A DNA stretch of 64,000 bases from the NCBI GenBank assembly GCA_016699615.1, contig CP064984.1:1302001-1366000 (forward strand), written 5' to 3'. This document shows, one piece after another, positions 45,622-56,105 of the stretch (its first letter is position 1; every line of letters begins with the position of its first letter). The notes under the pieces are model-generated. The model did not search any database. It was not told where the DNA came from and saw only the letters and a list, made by a program, of their open reading frames with translations. Made by a program: the position numbers and the translations under genes. Source of the stretch: Sphingobacteriales bacterium. Its GTDB lineage: Bacteria; Bacteroidota; Bacteroidia; Chitinophagales; JADIYW01.

Positions 45622-47517
45622 TTAGTAAGCTCTATCGTTTCTGCCTTCCATGTAATTGATAAATGCTTTTAGTGCAACTTTATTTCCACCAGCAGTTGGA
45701 TAATCTCCTGTAAAATACCAATCACCAAGATGATTTGGGCAAGCTGTATGTAAATCTTCTATTTTTTGATATACAATTTCTACATCAGAAAAGATATGCT
45801 TTGGTTTTACAATATTGCCTATTTCTTTTGATATTTCTTCGTATGTAAATGGTGCATAAACTTCTTTTACCAAGTTGTTCATTTCAGAAACTGGCTTAAG
45901 CAATTCTTCTTTACATTTTTGGTAAATATCTTGTAGTTGTTTGTCTTTTTGTTTTTGTTTCCAAAGATTTATTGCTGCTTGGAATGCCACGAATGTGCCC
46001 ATTTTGCTCATATCTATACCGTAGCAATCTGGATATCTGATTTGTGGTGCTGATGATACTATGATTATCTTTTTTGGCTGAAGTCTATCTAACATGGTTA
46101 GTATACTTTCTTTTAATGTGGTGCCACGCACAATAGAATCATCTAAGATGACAAGTGTATCTTGATTGTTTTGCACAACACCATAGGTAACATCATATAC
46201 ATGGTGTACCAAATCATTGCGAGAATTATCTTCAGTAATAAATGTTCTCATTTTTACATCTTTAATGGCAATTTTCTCAATGCGTGGCATAATTGCCAAG
46301 TCTTTTTGTAATTGTTCTGAAGATATTTTTTGTTGCTGAAAGCTATTTATTTTTTGTTGTATGTGTTCTTTCTGAATTTCTTCTACCATGCCTAGAAACG
46401 CAACTTCTGCTGTATTTGGAATGTATGAAAAAACAGTATTTTTTAGGTCTGATGATATTTTATTTAGTATTGTTGGAACAAGTAATCTTCCAAGCATTTT
46501 TCTTTCTTGATAGATTTCAAAATCGCTACCACGTGAGAAATAGATTCGCTCAAAACTACATGCTTTTTTTTCTTTTGGTGCTGAGCATTTTACTTCGCCA
46601 CAGCTGCCATCTTTTTTTATTATTAATGCATGCCCTGGTTGTATTTCTTGTATTTTGCTTCTGTGGATGTTAAAAGTAGTTTGTATTGCTGGTCTCTCAG
46701 AAGCAACAACAACAACTTCATCATCTTTATAATAAAATGCTGGTCTGATGCCATTTGGATCTCTGATAACAAAAGCATCGCCGTGTCCAATCATTCCTGC
46801 CATGGCATAACCGCCATCAAAATCTTCACAAGAATTTTTTAATATATTACTAATATTTATATTTTCAGCAATTAGATTTGTAATGTCTGCATTATTGAAT
46901 TGCTGTGTTTTGTATTTCCTGAATAGTTTTTGATTTTCAGAATCTAAGAAATGCCCAATTTTTTCTAAGACAGTCATTGTATCTGATTTTTCTCTAGGAA
47001 ACTGACCAAGGTTCACTAGGTTATCAAATAGGTCATCTACATTTGTAAGATTAAAATTTCCTGCAACTAAAAGAGTTCTTGTTTTCCAGTTGTTTGCTCT
47101 AACTCTTGGATGGCAATTGCTCATATCATTTCCACCATGTGTACCATATCTTAGATGTCCGAGCAATAGCTCGCCCATAAATTCGTAGTTCTGTTTTAGG
47201 TGTTCGCTATCGTTGAGTAGTAGTTTTTCTTCTTTGCCAAGGTCTTTGAATTGAGCAAATATTTCTTCAAAAATTACTTTAATTGCTTGTTTATCTACAC
47301 TTCTTTTTCTGTCTATGTATGCAAAACCTGGTTGTGTATCTAATTTTATTGTGGCGATTCCAGCACCATCTTGTCCTCTGTTGTGCTGTTTTTCCATGAG
47401 TAAGTACATTTTACTCAGGCCATAATGCATATCGCCGTATTTTTCTTTGTAGTAGCTGAGTGGTTTTAGTAGTCTTACTAAAGCTATTCCACATTCGTGT
47501 TTTATTGCATCACTCAT
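45622..47517 (-). CDS. purF: amidophosphoribosyltransferase-like (PurF family) enzyme
   Basis: A 631-residue protein with an N-terminal class II glutamine amidotransferase domain (HECGIALVRLL with catalytic Cys9, KQHNRGQDGAGIAT) and a C-terminal phosphoribosyltransferase domain with VILDDSIVRGTTLKES, the PRPP-binding loop. It makes 5-phosphoribosylamine, the first committed step of purine synthesis. The protein is longer than E. coli PurF (about 505) because of inserts in the middle, as in other Bacteroidota. A short N-terminal propeptide may be removed to expose Cys. Confidence 0.85.
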   Translation of the reverse strand: MSDAIKHECGIALVRLLKPLSYYKEKYGDMHYGLSKMYLLMEKQHNRGQDGAGIATIKLDTQPGFAYIDRKRSVDKQAIKVIFEEIFAQFKDLGKEEKLLLNDSEHLKQNYEFMGELLLGHLRYGTHGGNDMSNCHPRVRANNWKTRTLLVAGNFNLTNVDDLFDNLVNLGQFPREKSDTMTVLEKIGHFLDSENQKLFRKYKTQQFNNADITNLIAENINISNILKNSCEDFDGGYAMAGMIGHGDAFVIRDPNGIRPAFYYKDDEVVVVASERPAIQTTFNIHRSKIQEIQPGHALIIKKDGSCGEVKCSAPKEKKACSFERIYFSRGSDFEIYQERKMLGRLLVPTILNKISSDLKNTVFSYIPNTAEVAFLGMVEEIQKEHIQQKINSFQQQKISSEQLQKDLAIMPRIEKIAIKDVKMRTFITEDNSRNDLVHHVYDVTYGVVQNNQDTLVILDDSIVRGTTLKESILTMLDRLQPKKIIIVSSAPQIRYPDCYGIDMSKMGTFVAFQAAINLWKQKQKDKQLQDIYQKCKEELLKPVSEMNNLVKEVYAPFTYEEISKEIGNIVKPKHIFSDVEIVYQKIEDLHTACPNHLGDWYFTGDYPTAGGNKVALKAFINYMEGRNDRAY

Positions 47518-47607
47518 TTAAGTGTACAAAAATACATTTTATGTGTAGATAATAAAAATTTTATCTGTTATCTTATGAAAAAAATAAGTGATATATTTTT
47601 GTGTAGA

Positions 47608-50319
47608 TTAGTTTAGCTTACGCTTAACTTCAACATGTTCGAATGATTCAATAACATCGCCTTCTCTAATGTCGTTATAATTTTTAATTTTTATACCACA
47701 TTCGTAGCCTTTTGTTACTTCTTTCACATCATCTTTGAATCGTTTTAATGAGTCTAATTCGCCTTCAAAAGCAACAATTCCATCTCTGATGATTCTTATT
47801 TTGTTTGCTCTAATGATTTTTCCATCAGTTACATAACAACCAGCAATAGTACCTACTTTACTTACTTTAAATACTTCTCTTACATCCACATTTCCTACTA
47901 TTTTCTCTTCGTATTTAGGTTCTAATAGGCCTTCCATCGCAGATTTAACTTCTTCGATAGCATCGTAAATGATTGAGTAATGTTTGATTTGTATATCTTC
48001 TTTTTCTGCAATTGCTTTTGCATTTGCTGATGGTCTTACTTGGAATGCAACGATAATGGCATCTGATGCTGATGCTAATAATACATCTGATTCAGAAATT
48101 TGACCCACACCTTTGTGAATGATATTTACTTTTATTTCTTCAGTAGATAGTTTTAATAATGAATCACTAAGTGCTTCTACCGAACCATCCACATCACCTT
48201 TTATAATTAAATTTAATTCTTTGAAGTTGCCTAATGCTAAACGTCTACCTATTTCATCAAGAGTAATGTGTTTTTTAGCTCTTAGTCCTTGTTCTCTTAG
48301 TATTGTAGCTCTTTTGTTTGCTATTTCTTTTGCTTCACTTTCTTCGCTATATACTTTTAATTTGTCTCCAGAGTTTGGTGCGCCTAATAAGCCTAATACT
48401 TGAACTGGTGTTGATGGTCCTGCTTCAGTAATTCTTGTTCCACGTTCGTTGTACATTGCTTTTACACGTCCGTAGTATTGTCCTGCTACCATTACATCTC
48501 CTATTTTCATGGTGCCTTCTTGTATCATTACTGTAGATACATAGCCACGTCCTTTATCTAAGCTTGCTTCGATTACTGAACCAACGGCATATTTATTTGG
48601 ATTTGCTTTTAGTTCTAAAAGTTCAGCTTCTAATAGGATTTTTTCAAGTAATAAGTCAATATTTGTTCCTTTTTTAGCTGATATTTCTTGAGATTGGAAT
48701 TTTCCGCCCCATTCTTCAACTAAAATATTCATTTCAGATAATTGTTTTCTGATATTATCTGGATTTGCTGCTGGTTTGTCGATTTTGTTTATAGCAAAAA
48801 TCATTGGTACTTCTGCAGCTTGCGCGTGACTAATTGCCTCTCTTGTTTGTGGCATTATATTGTCATCTGCTGCTGCTACAATGATTGCAATATCAGTAAG
48901 TTTAGCACCACGTGCACGCATTGCTGTAAATGCTTCGTGACCTGGTGTATCTAAGAATGTTATTTTATCTCCTTTTGCTGTTGTTACTTCGTAGGCACCA
49001 ATATGTTGTGTTATTCCGCCCATTTCACCAGCAACTACGTTTGCTTCTCTAATGTAGTCAAGTAATGAAGTTTTACCATGGTCTACGTGTCCCATTATGG
49101 TAACAATTGGTGGTCTTGGTATTAAGTCTTCTTCATTATCTGTTGATTCGTCTTCGTCTATTTCTACTTCTTCTAATGAAGTGAATTGGATTTCGTAACC
49201 GAATTCGCTTGCTACAAGTTCTATAATTTCAGCATCTATTCTTTGGTTGATAGATACGAAAACACCTAAGCCCATACATGAACTAATGATTTGTGTTGGT
49301 GACACGTTCATTAAGCTTGCTAGTTCTGATACGGTGATGAATTCTGTTACTTGTAAGATATTTGTGTCTTCTGCTCCTTCTTCTGCTCTTTTTGCGTGTT
49401 CTTCTCTTTTTTCTCTTCTATATTTTACGCCAGATTGCTTAGTTTTTGAACCAGCAAGTTTTGCCATAGTGGCTCTTATTTTTTCATTGATATCTTTTTC
49501 AGATACTGTTTCTGTTGTTTCTTTTGTAGTTTTTCCAGCAGGTCCTCTTCTGTTGTCTTTTCTAAACCCGTCTGTTTTGCCTGGATTTGTTTTCTCGAAA
49601 GTTTTAACGTCTACTTTGTTAGCGTGTATTCTTGCTCTTTTCTTTTTTTCCTCTTGTTTGGCGTCTTCTTTCTTTTTCTCGTCTTCTTTTCTTTGTTTTT
49701 CTTCTTTTCTATATATCTGTTCTGGGCTTTTTTCTTCTTTTAAAGAAATTTTGCCTAATATTTTTGGACCAGATAGTTTTTCAGCTTCAGCTTTTATTAC
49801 GGTGTCTTCTACAGGAGTTTCTACAACAGGAATTTGTTTTACTTCTTCTACGTCTATAGTTTCTTCTACTTTGTTATCCTCGAAAATATCTAATTGAATT
49901 TTTTCAACTTCTGTAGTTTTTTCTACTGGTGCAACCTCTTCTTGTTTCTTAGCAGTTGATTTTTTTGTTTCTTCTTTTTTTGGTTTGTTACCATCAAGGT
50001 CAATTTTTCGAATTACTTTAGGTGTTTCTACTTCTACCTTTTGTCTTACAACAACTTCTTCTTCAGGTTTTGTTTCTATTACTTTTTCTTCATCTTCTTT
50101 TCTTTTGCCAATATTTAGCTGTTCTGCTTTTTCTTTGATGGCAATTGATTGGGAAAAATCTTTTAACAACACATTATATTGCTCTTCTGATAGTTTTGTA
50201 TTGGGCTTGCTGTCAATATCTGGGAATCCATTATTTTGCAAATGTTCTACAATGGTGGCAATACCCACATTGAGCTCTTTTGCGGCACTGGCTAGTCTTA
50301 ATGTTTTTGTTTCGGACAT
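47608..50319 (-). CDS. infB: translation initiation factor IF-2
   Basis: IF-2 is the GTPase that brings initiator tRNA to the ribosome. The 903-residue protein has a short N-terminal IF2_N module ([20 protein letters not shown]), a long charged linker of about 200 residues ([18 protein letters not shown] region), a second IF2_N-like part, and the G domain with [31 protein letters not shown] and NKIDKP. The C-terminal domains follow complete. It is the last gene of rimP-nusA-infB, with a 43-base gap to nusA. Confidence 0.96.
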   Translation of the reverse strand: MSETKTLRLASAAKELNVGIATIVEHLQNNGFPDIDSKPNTKLSEEQYNVLLKDFSQSIAIKEKAEQLNIGKRKEDEEKVIETKPEEEVVVRQKVEVETPKVIRKIDLDGNKPKKEETKKSTAKKQEEVAPVEKTTEVEKIQLDIFEDNKVEETIDVEEVKQIPVVETPVEDTVIKAEAEKLSGPKILGKISLKEEKSPEQIYRKEEKQRKEDEKKKEDAKQEEKKKRARIHANKVDVKTFEKTNPGKTDGFRKDNRRGPAGKTTKETTETVSEKDINEKIRATMAKLAGSKTKQSGVKYRREKREEHAKRAEEGAEDTNILQVTEFITVSELASLMNVSPTQIISSCMGLGVFVSINQRIDAEIIELVASEFGYEIQFTSLEEVEIDEDESTDNEEDLIPRPPIVTIMGHVDHGKTSLLDYIREANVVAGEMGGITQHIGAYEVTTAKGDKITFLDTPGHEAFTAMRARGAKLTDIAIIVAAADDNIMPQTREAISHAQAAEVPMIFAINKIDKPAANPDNIRKQLSEMNILVEEWGGKFQSQEISAKKGTNIDLLLEKILLEAELLELKANPNKYAVGSVIEASLDKGRGYVSTVMIQEGTMKIGDVMVAGQYYGRVKAMYNERGTRITEAGPSTPVQVLGLLGAPNSGDKLKVYSEESEAKEIANKRATILREQGLRAKKHITLDEIGRRLALGNFKELNLIIKGDVDGSVEALSDSLLKLSTEEIKVNIIHKGVGQISESDVLLASASDAIIVAFQVRPSANAKAIAEKEDIQIKHYSIIYDAIEEVKSAMEGLLEPKYEEKIVGNVDVREVFKVSKVGTIAGCYVTDGKIIRANKIRIIRDGIVAFEGELDSLKRFKDDVKEVTKGYECGIKIKNYNDIREGDVIESFEHVEVKRKLN

Positions 50320-50362
50320 AATCTGTTGTAAAAGTAATATTTTTGTTTCTGATTACAGAATT

Positions 50363-51601
50363 TTATTCAAATTCTGATTTTAATATTCTAATAATTTCGT
50401 CTACGGTTTCGTCTTCTAAGTCAGTTCTTCTAATTAAGTCTTCTCTGTCAATTTCTAGAACGCTTTTTGCTGTATCGCAACCAATTTCTTTGAGTAATTT
50501 GATAATCCATTCGTCAATTTCATCTGCAAAGTCATCTAAATTAACATCATCATCATGCATTTCGTCGGTGTCTCTGAATACATCAATATCATAACCTGTA
50601 ATTTTTCCTGCTAATTTGATATTAAAACCTCCTTTTCCGATTGCTAATGAAACTTGATCGGGTTTTAAGAATACTGCTGCTTTTTTTCTTTCATCATCTA
50701 ATGATATAGATTCAATTTTTGCTGGTGTAAGTGTTCTTTGTAACATCAACATTATATTGCTTGTATGGTTGATGATATCTATGTTTTCATTTCTTAATTC
50801 TCTAACAATTCCATGAATTCTTGAGCCTTTCATTCCTACGCAAGCTCCAACTGGATCAATTCTATCATCGTAAGATTCTACTACAACTTTTGCCCTTTCG
50901 CCTGGTTCTCTAACTATTTTTCTGATGATAATTAATCCATCAAAAATTTCTGGTACTTCTTGTTCTAATAATTTTGCAAGGAACTCTGGCGCCGTTCTTG
51001 AAAGAATAACTAATGGCGTGCTACCTCTTAGTTCTACGTCTTTAATGACTGCTCTAATGGTATCTCCTTTTTTGTAGAAATCTGTTTTTATTTGTTCGTT
51101 TTTAGGTAGGATTAGTTCGTTACCTTCATCATCTAACAGTAAAATTTCTTTTCTCCATACTTGGTATACTTCTGCTGAAATAATATCTCCAATTCTATCT
51201 TTATATTTTTTGTATACTTCGTCTTTTTCTAAGTCTAAAATTCTAGAAATTAGTGTTTGTCTTGCTGCAAGAATGGCTCTTCTGCCAAATATTTCTAATG
51301 GAATTGGCTCATACAATTCTTCATCTACTTCCATGTCTGGCTCTATTGTTTTAGCGTAAGATAGTTCTACTTCCGCAAGTTTGTCTTCTACCTGACCATC
51401 TTCAACAACATTTCTATGTCTCCAAATTTCTAAATCACCTTTGTCTGTATTTACTATAATGTCAAAGTTTTGATCTGAAGTGTATTTTTTTCTAAGGAGT
51501 GTTTTAAAGACATCTTCCAAGACACGCATCATTGTTGGTCTGTCTATGTTCTTAAACTCTTTAAATTCCGAGAACGACTCTACTAATTCTACAGTATTCA
51601 T
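50363..51601 (-). CDS. nusA: transcription termination/antitermination factor NusA
   Basis: NusA binds RNA polymerase and RNA hairpins, modulating pausing, termination and antitermination. The 412-residue protein has the N-terminal polymerase-binding domain (RPTMMRVLEDVFKTLLRKKY), an S1 domain (KGDTIRAVIKDVELRG) and two KH domains (DPVGACVGMKGSRIHGIVRE, VSLAIGKGGFNIKLAGKITG), plus a short acidic tail. It overlaps neither neighbour and lies five bases after rimP. It may also act on the hairpin in front of rimP. Confidence 0.95.
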   Translation of the reverse strand: MNTVELVESFSEFKEFKNIDRPTMMRVLEDVFKTLLRKKYTSDQNFDIIVNTDKGDLEIWRHRNVVEDGQVEDKLAEVELSYAKTIEPDMEVDEELYEPIPLEIFGRRAILAARQTLISRILDLEKDEVYKKYKDRIGDIISAEVYQVWRKEILLLDDEGNELILPKNEQIKTDFYKKGDTIRAVIKDVELRGSTPLVILSRTAPEFLAKLLEQEVPEIFDGLIIIRKIVREPGERAKVVVESYDDRIDPVGACVGMKGSRIHGIVRELRNENIDIINHTSNIMLMLQRTLTPAKIESISLDDERKKAAVFLKPDQVSLAIGKGGFNIKLAGKITGYDIDVFRDTDEMHDDDVNLDDFADEIDEWIIKLLKEIGCDTAKSVLEIDREDLIRRTDLEDETVDEIIRILKSEFE

Positions 51602-51606
51602 GTTTT

Positions 51607-52083
51607 TTAAATTTTAAAAATGAAATGTTTTTTTATTGATTTAATTTCTGATAATAATATTGTTTTATTTTCTGTGATTATTTCTTTTTTTACCTTTTTT
51701 TCTGTTTGAATTTCAACACTATCTGGATTGTATGCAATCAGTATTCCAATATCTTTTGTACCATCATTCATTAGTATTTCTACATTTTTATCTATATTTT
51801 TTAGAAATTGTTGTGGTACTTTAAAAGGTTGATCCATTCCGGGTGATGATACCTCTAATGTATATTTTTCACCTACTAATTGATTTGACTCTAAATATTC
51901 TTCTAGCTTTCTGCTGGTTTTTGCACACTCATCTATCGTAATATTTGTATCTGATCTATCAATAAATACTTCTATCTTATTCGTTGGCAATACTTTAACA
52001 TCAACCACAAACATAGTTGTGTTGTCAATATTATTGTTTAAATATTGCTCAATTTGTTCCTTTAATTGAATAGAATTTTCCAT
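51607..52083 (-). CDS. rimP: ribosome maturation factor RimP
   Basis: RimP helps assemble the 30S subunit. The 158-residue protein has the family features FVVDVKVLPTNKIEVFIDR, ECAKTSRKLEEYLES and YTLEVSSPGMDQPFK, then the C-terminal SH3-like part (NPDSVEIQTEKKVKKEIIT). First gene of the rimP-nusA-infB operon, with a terminator-like hairpin and a good promoter upstream. Confidence 0.92.
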   Translation of the reverse strand: MENSIQLKEQIEQYLNNNIDNTTMFVVDVKVLPTNKIEVFIDRSDTNITIDECAKTSRKLEEYLESNQLVGEKYTLEVSSPGMDQPFKVPQQFLKNIDKNVEILMNDGTKDIGILIAYNPDSVEIQTEKKVKKEIITENKTILLSEIKSIKKHFIFKI

Positions 52084-52101
52084 TATTTTTTATAAATAAA
52101 A

Positions 52102-52123
52102 AGAGGACTTTGTCAAGTCCTCT
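52102..52123 (-). terminator. terminator-like hairpin in the leader of rimP-nusA-infB
   Basis: On the minus strand AGAGGACTT pairs perfectly with AAGTCCTCT around GACA and is followed by TTTTATTTAT, then the rimP ATG 18 bases after the stem. The promoter at 52138-52168 puts the hairpin at the very start of the transcript. No minus-strand gene lies upstream that could need a terminator, so this is a possible attenuator. Confidence 0.65.
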
Positions 52124-52137
52124 CATCAATCTTGGTG

Positions 52138-52168
52138 CAAAGATAAGTATAAATTTGTATAAAACAAA
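52138..52168 (-). promoter_or_regulatory. promoter of the rimP-nusA-infB operon
   Basis: On the minus strand TTTG (52165-52168), exactly 19 bases, then TATCTTTG (52138-52145), a perfect match to the Bacteroidota consensus TTTG-N19-TANNTTTG. Transcription would start near 52131. Confidence 0.75.
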
Positions 52169-52270
52169 TATTTTTTGCTTTTTATAAGTAGCTAAACTTA
52201 AAATATCTTAATATGTCTAAAAAAATAGCTGAGAAAATATTATTTTCGTGCATTAATATAAATAGACATT

Positions 52271-52735
52271 ATGACAATACCACAATTTGAACACTTAAAT
52301 AACGAAGAAAAAGAATTGCTTTTTGATGTTCCTGCAATTATTACATTACTAATTGGTTCTGCAGATGATGATTTAAACAGTGAAGAAATTAGTACTGGGC
52401 TTAGAATAATTTTAGTAAGAAAAGATAGTGGTGACAAATTGTTACAAGATTATTATGAAGCTGCAAACAATGTTTTTGATAGCTCATTAAACAAATATAG
52501 TTTAGCATACGAAAACTTAGCTACTGAAGAGCGTATTGAAAAATTGAGTGTTATTTTAACTCAACTAGATACAATTCTACCAACTATAGATCCATTGTAT
52601 GCAAGTACCTTGATAAAATCATTTAGAACATTTGCAAAAGAAATAGCTGAAGCATCTGGTGGTTTTGCAGGAATAGCAAGTGTATCTAATGTAGAGCAAC
52701 AACTTGTATCTTTACCAATGATTAATTTTCATTAA
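52271..52735 (+). CDS. conserved hypothetical protein
   Basis: A 154-residue soluble, largely helical acidic protein. LFDVPAIITLLIGSADDDLN near the start and FAKEIAEASGGFAGIASVS near the end are reminiscent of TerB-like or tellurite-type helical domains, but the match is only by eye. No signal peptide. Next is a DUF4112 gene 14 bases later, so probably co-transcribed. Function unknown. Confidence 0.6.
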   Translation: MTIPQFEHLNNEEKELLFDVPAIITLLIGSADDDLNSEEISTGLRIILVRKDSGDKLLQDYYEAANNVFDSSLNKYSLAYENLATEERIEKLSVILTQLDTILPTIDPLYASTLIKSFRTFAKEIAEASGGFAGIASVSNVEQQLVSLPMINFH

Positions 52736-52749
52736 TTGTATTTAATACA

Positions 52750-53241
52750 ATGCAAACAATAAACGAAAAGAATAAGCTTCCAAAGGAATTGGTAAATGTG
52801 TCTAAGTATGTAAAGCTAATGGACAGTGCATTTAAAATTCCAGGAACAAATAGAACATTTGGAATAGATCCAATATTAAACTTAATTCCATATGGTGGTG
52901 CCATTGCTGGATATTTAATTTCTGCGTATTTGTTAATAGGTATGTTTAGAAATGGAGCAAGCTCTAAAGTGATTGGCAAAATGATTGGTAATATTACTTT
53001 AGACGCAGTTGTTGGTGCTATTCCATTTTTAGGTACTGTATTTGATTTTATGTTTAAGGCAAATAAAAGAAACCTAACATTAGCCATAGAACATTTTGAA
53101 GAAGGAAAACACCAAGGCAGTATTTTACCATATCTTATTCCAATAATAATTATTCTTATAGTACTGTTTGCTTTTGTTGTCTATATTACTATCATTGCAT
53201 TTAGGTTCTTTTTTGATATACTAAATCAAATACAACTCTGA
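52750..53241 (+). CDS. DUF4112 family membrane protein
   Basis: A 163-residue protein with KYVKLMDSAFKIPGTNRTFG, then GIDPILNLIPYGGAIAGYLI and LDAVVGAIPFLGTVFDFMFK, the characteristic DUF4112 sequence with glycine- and proline-bounded hydrophobic segments, and a C-terminal helix. Function unknown. It shares a direction with the preceding hypothetical gene and with ppk2. Confidence 0.8.
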   Translation: MQTINEKNKLPKELVNVSKYVKLMDSAFKIPGTNRTFGIDPILNLIPYGGAIAGYLISAYLLIGMFRNGASSKVIGKMIGNITLDAVVGAIPFLGTVFDFMFKANKRNLTLAIEHFEEGKHQGSILPYLIPIIIILIVLFAFVVYITIIAFRFFFDILNQIQL

Positions 53242-53307
53242 CAAATATCATAACAACAATTAACTAATATCATATATTAAACAACTTTGTTGGAATATTT
53301 TTGCTAA

Positions 53308-54300
53308 ATGGCAAAAGTAAATCCAAACACAAAGACAAAGACAAAAAATCTTGAGGTACAGAAGACTAATGTACCAAACACAAAAGAAACAACACTACCA
53401 TTAGACAACAAAAATGGAAGTGATTCTACTAATGAAATAAAAAATGAAGAGCAATCTATTTTGATTAGAGACTTGAATAATCTAAAATCAAAAAAAGATT
53501 TAGCAGAATTAATAAAAAGCGAAGGTGCAAGCCCAAATAAAATTCTATCAAATATTGCTTATGAAGAACAGTTGCATGATTTACAGATAGAATTGGTGCA
53601 ATTACAAAGATGGACACAAGAAACAGGTGCAAGAATTGCTGTTTTATTTGAAGGAAGAGATGCTGCAGGAAAAGGTGGAACCATCAGAAGATTTACAGAA
53701 CATATAAATCCACGTGCTATGCGCGTAGTAGCATTACCAAAACCTAGTGATGAAGAAAAAGGACAATGGTATTTTCAAAGATATATTAAACAACTACCAA
53801 ATAAAGGAGAAATTGTCTTTTTTGATAGAAGTTGGTATAATAGAGCAGTTGTAGAGCCAGTAAATTATTTCTGTACACAACAACAGTATGAAGTATTTAT
53901 GCAGCAAGTAACAGAATTTGAACATATGCTCTACGAAGATGGCGTTATCATTATAAAATTTTGGTTTTCTATATCAAAAGAAGAGCAATTAAGAAGATTT
54001 GAATCAAGGAAAAAGAACCCATTGAAACAATGGAAGTTGAGCCCAGTTGATATGCAAGCACAGGAAAAATGGGATATCTACACAAAATATAAAGAAGAAA
54101 TGTTTAGACGTACGCATACTTCTTTCTCACCTTGGATAATTGTAAAAGCAAATAACAAGCAAAAAGCAAGATTAGAAAGTATTAGATATGTTATCTCTCT
54201 AATTCCATATGTAGATAAAATAAGTACCAAAACGCGTACACATCCAGACCCAAATATTGTAGCAAGATACCATAGAAAATCGCAACAAGTAGATAATTAA
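53308..54300 (+). CDS. polyphosphate kinase 2 (PPK2)
   Basis: The enzyme transfers phosphate between polyphosphate and nucleotides. The first 60 or so residues are low-complexity Lys/Asn/Thr and probably disordered. The PPK2 core has Walker A (FEGRDAAGKGGTIRRF, Gly116-Gly123), Walker B (VFFDRSWYNRAVVEPV), and the lid (SRKKNPLKQWKLSP). One PPK2 domain, so class I type, which can make nucleoside triphosphates or polyphosphate. Gene complete. Confidence 0.9.
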   Translation: MAKVNPNTKTKTKNLEVQKTNVPNTKETTLPLDNKNGSDSTNEIKNEEQSILIRDLNNLKSKKDLAELIKSEGASPNKILSNIAYEEQLHDLQIELVQLQRWTQETGARIAVLFEGRDAAGKGGTIRRFTEHINPRAMRVVALPKPSDEEKGQWYFQRYIKQLPNKGEIVFFDRSWYNRAVVEPVNYFCTQQQYEVFMQQVTEFEHMLYEDGVIIIKFWFSISKEEQLRRFESRKKNPLKQWKLSPVDMQAQEKWDIYTKYKEEMFRRTHTSFSPWIIVKANNKQKARLESIRYVISLIPYVDKISTKTRTHPDPNIVARYHRKSQQVDN

Positions 54301-54389
54301 TATTTTTCTTCGCACATTGTCTATTAAATTATTTCTCGTTTATATAATAAATTATATAAATTTACGACATCTTTTAATAGACCTAAAAC

Positions 54390-54959
54390 ATGAATGAAAA
54401 TAAAAACCAACACGAACTAAATGTTTGTTTGGATGAATGTCTATTGTATATACATTCATTCTTAAAAGGAAAAAAAACAGTTGTAAAGACATTGCAAATT
54501 GGATTAGCTGATGGCAAACTTGCAAACACCATTGTAAATGCTACTCAGAAACCACATATTGTTGTAGACCCAAGACAAGAAATGCACCAGTTTTCAGGAA
54601 TTAAATTCTTAAAAGCAGAAGACAATTGGGATTTGATTGATTTCAGAGATGATAATTCGTACGCAGTTTTACCAAAACTTTTAGAAGGAAACATATTGCC
54701 TGAATTTATAGTAATTGATGGTGACTTGCGATTTGATGCAATGCTCACAGATTTCTTTAATGTGGATTTGATTCTTAAGAAAAATTGCTTTGTCTTGATT
54801 AGAAAAAATGAATTGGAAAGCACAAGATTGGTGCATCAGTTTATACAAACAAACAGACAAGAATATACTATTGTAAAAGAACTAAACCAATATATTCTTT
54901 ATCAGAAAGAAGCTAGAGATATAAGGAAAATGGATTTTTTTGAGCCTTTTTATTTATAA
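54390..54959 (+). CDS. hypothetical SAM-methyltransferase-like protein
   Basis: A 189-residue protein with VKTLQIGLADGKLANTIVN near the N-terminus, like a motif I, and PEFIVIDGDLRFDAMLTDFF near the middle, like motif IV of class I O-methyltransferases. The acidic and hydrophobic pattern fits a Rossmann fold, but key glycines are few, so it may have lost activity. It converges with a WecA-like gene, sharing six bases at the 3' ends. Confidence 0.5.
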   Translation: MNENKNQHELNVCLDECLLYIHSFLKGKKTVVKTLQIGLADGKLANTIVNATQKPHIVVDPRQEMHQFSGIKFLKAEDNWDLIDFRDDNSYAVLPKLLEGNILPEFIVIDGDLRFDAMLTDFFNVDLILKKNCFVLIRKNELESTRLVHQFIQTNRQEYTIVKELNQYILYQKEARDIRKMDFFEPFYL

Positions 54960-56078
54960 AGAACCTACTAAGTTTTTTACTTGCTTTTGCTCTCTATCTT
55001 TTGTAGGATTTGATTTTTTGCCAATAAAATGCAAAATGACAGTAAGTAGAATTGCCAAACCAAATTCTATGAAAACTAATGCTGTATTTCCTATAAACTG
55101 TAAAAAATATACTAGAATAATGAATAATATATTCACAAAAAACAATACAAATGATACTTGGATATGTGTCATTCCTAAGTCTATTAGTCTATGATGGATG
55201 TGTATTCTGTCTGCAAAAAAAGGTGATTTTTTTCTTATAATTCTAAGCGTAAATGCTCTTAATGTATCGTATATAGGAATTATAAGCACTGCAATTGCCA
55301 TTGCTGGAGATGATACAATTGGTATTAAATCACTTTTCCACTTTTTAGAACAATTTCATTTTTCTCAATAAATTGTATAGCTAAGATGGCTACCAACAGA
55401 CCAACAGACAGACTACCAGAATCTCCCATAAATATTTTTGCTGGTGTATAATTAAATCTTAAGAATGCAAGAATAGAACCAACCATAGCAGCAGACCATT
55501 ATTGCATAATTGGTAAAACCATAATGTTGAAACCACACACCAAATGCTGTGGCAATAATAACACCAACACCACCTGCTAGTAAATTTATTCCATCAATAA
55601 TATTAAATGCATTAATAATAAATACAATAGTAACAATACTTAGAAGTATGCTTGGAAACTCTGATAGCATAGAAATACCAAATAAACCATACATACTTGT
55701 TAATCTTATTTTTCCAATAACAACAATGATAGATGCCGCAAATATTTGTCCAACAAATTTTTTATAAGGCACCAATTCTACAATATCATCTTTGGCACCA
55801 ACCATAAAAATAAAACACAGTGCAGCTAGTATATATCTTATTTCATTAACAGAATCTAATAATGAAAACAAACAAAATGAAATAAGAAAGCCACCAAATA
55901 TGGCAATTCCACCTAAGTTTGGAATGGCAGCATCATGAGATTTTCTTTCATTATCTGGTGTATCATATAGGTGTTTAATATCAGCAACTTTAATAATTGA
56001 TGGTATAAACATATACGTCAATATAAAAGAAGTTACCAACGAAGCAGGAAGAAACAAATCAGTTTTTGACATTAGCAT
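54954..56078 (-). pseudogene. MraY/WecA-like polyprenyl-phosphate sugar-1-phosphate transferase, two frameshifts
   Basis: The gene is read in three pieces. The first frame (from 56078) has NERKSHDAAIPNLGGIAIFG, VGAKDDIVELVPYKKFVGQI and INAFNIIDGINLLAGGVGVI, typical of the family. At about 55496-55497 one G too many shifts the frame; the correct continuation is SAAMVGSILAFLRFNYTPAK then IFMGDSGSLSVG. At 55334-55337 one A is missing, and the first frame returns with SDLIPIVSSPAMAIAV and RIHIHHRLIDLGM. The enzyme would start a surface glycan on a lipid carrier. The shifts are compensating, but the original frame has a stop between them. Confidence 0.8.
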
Positions 56079-56105
56079 CTCAAAATTAAAAAGAATTCTT
56101 TTATT

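Noticed and set aside
49247..49897. A 216-residue open frame opposite infB
   Set aside because: It is the antisense of the charged, low-complexity linker of IF-2 and shows no real protein features.
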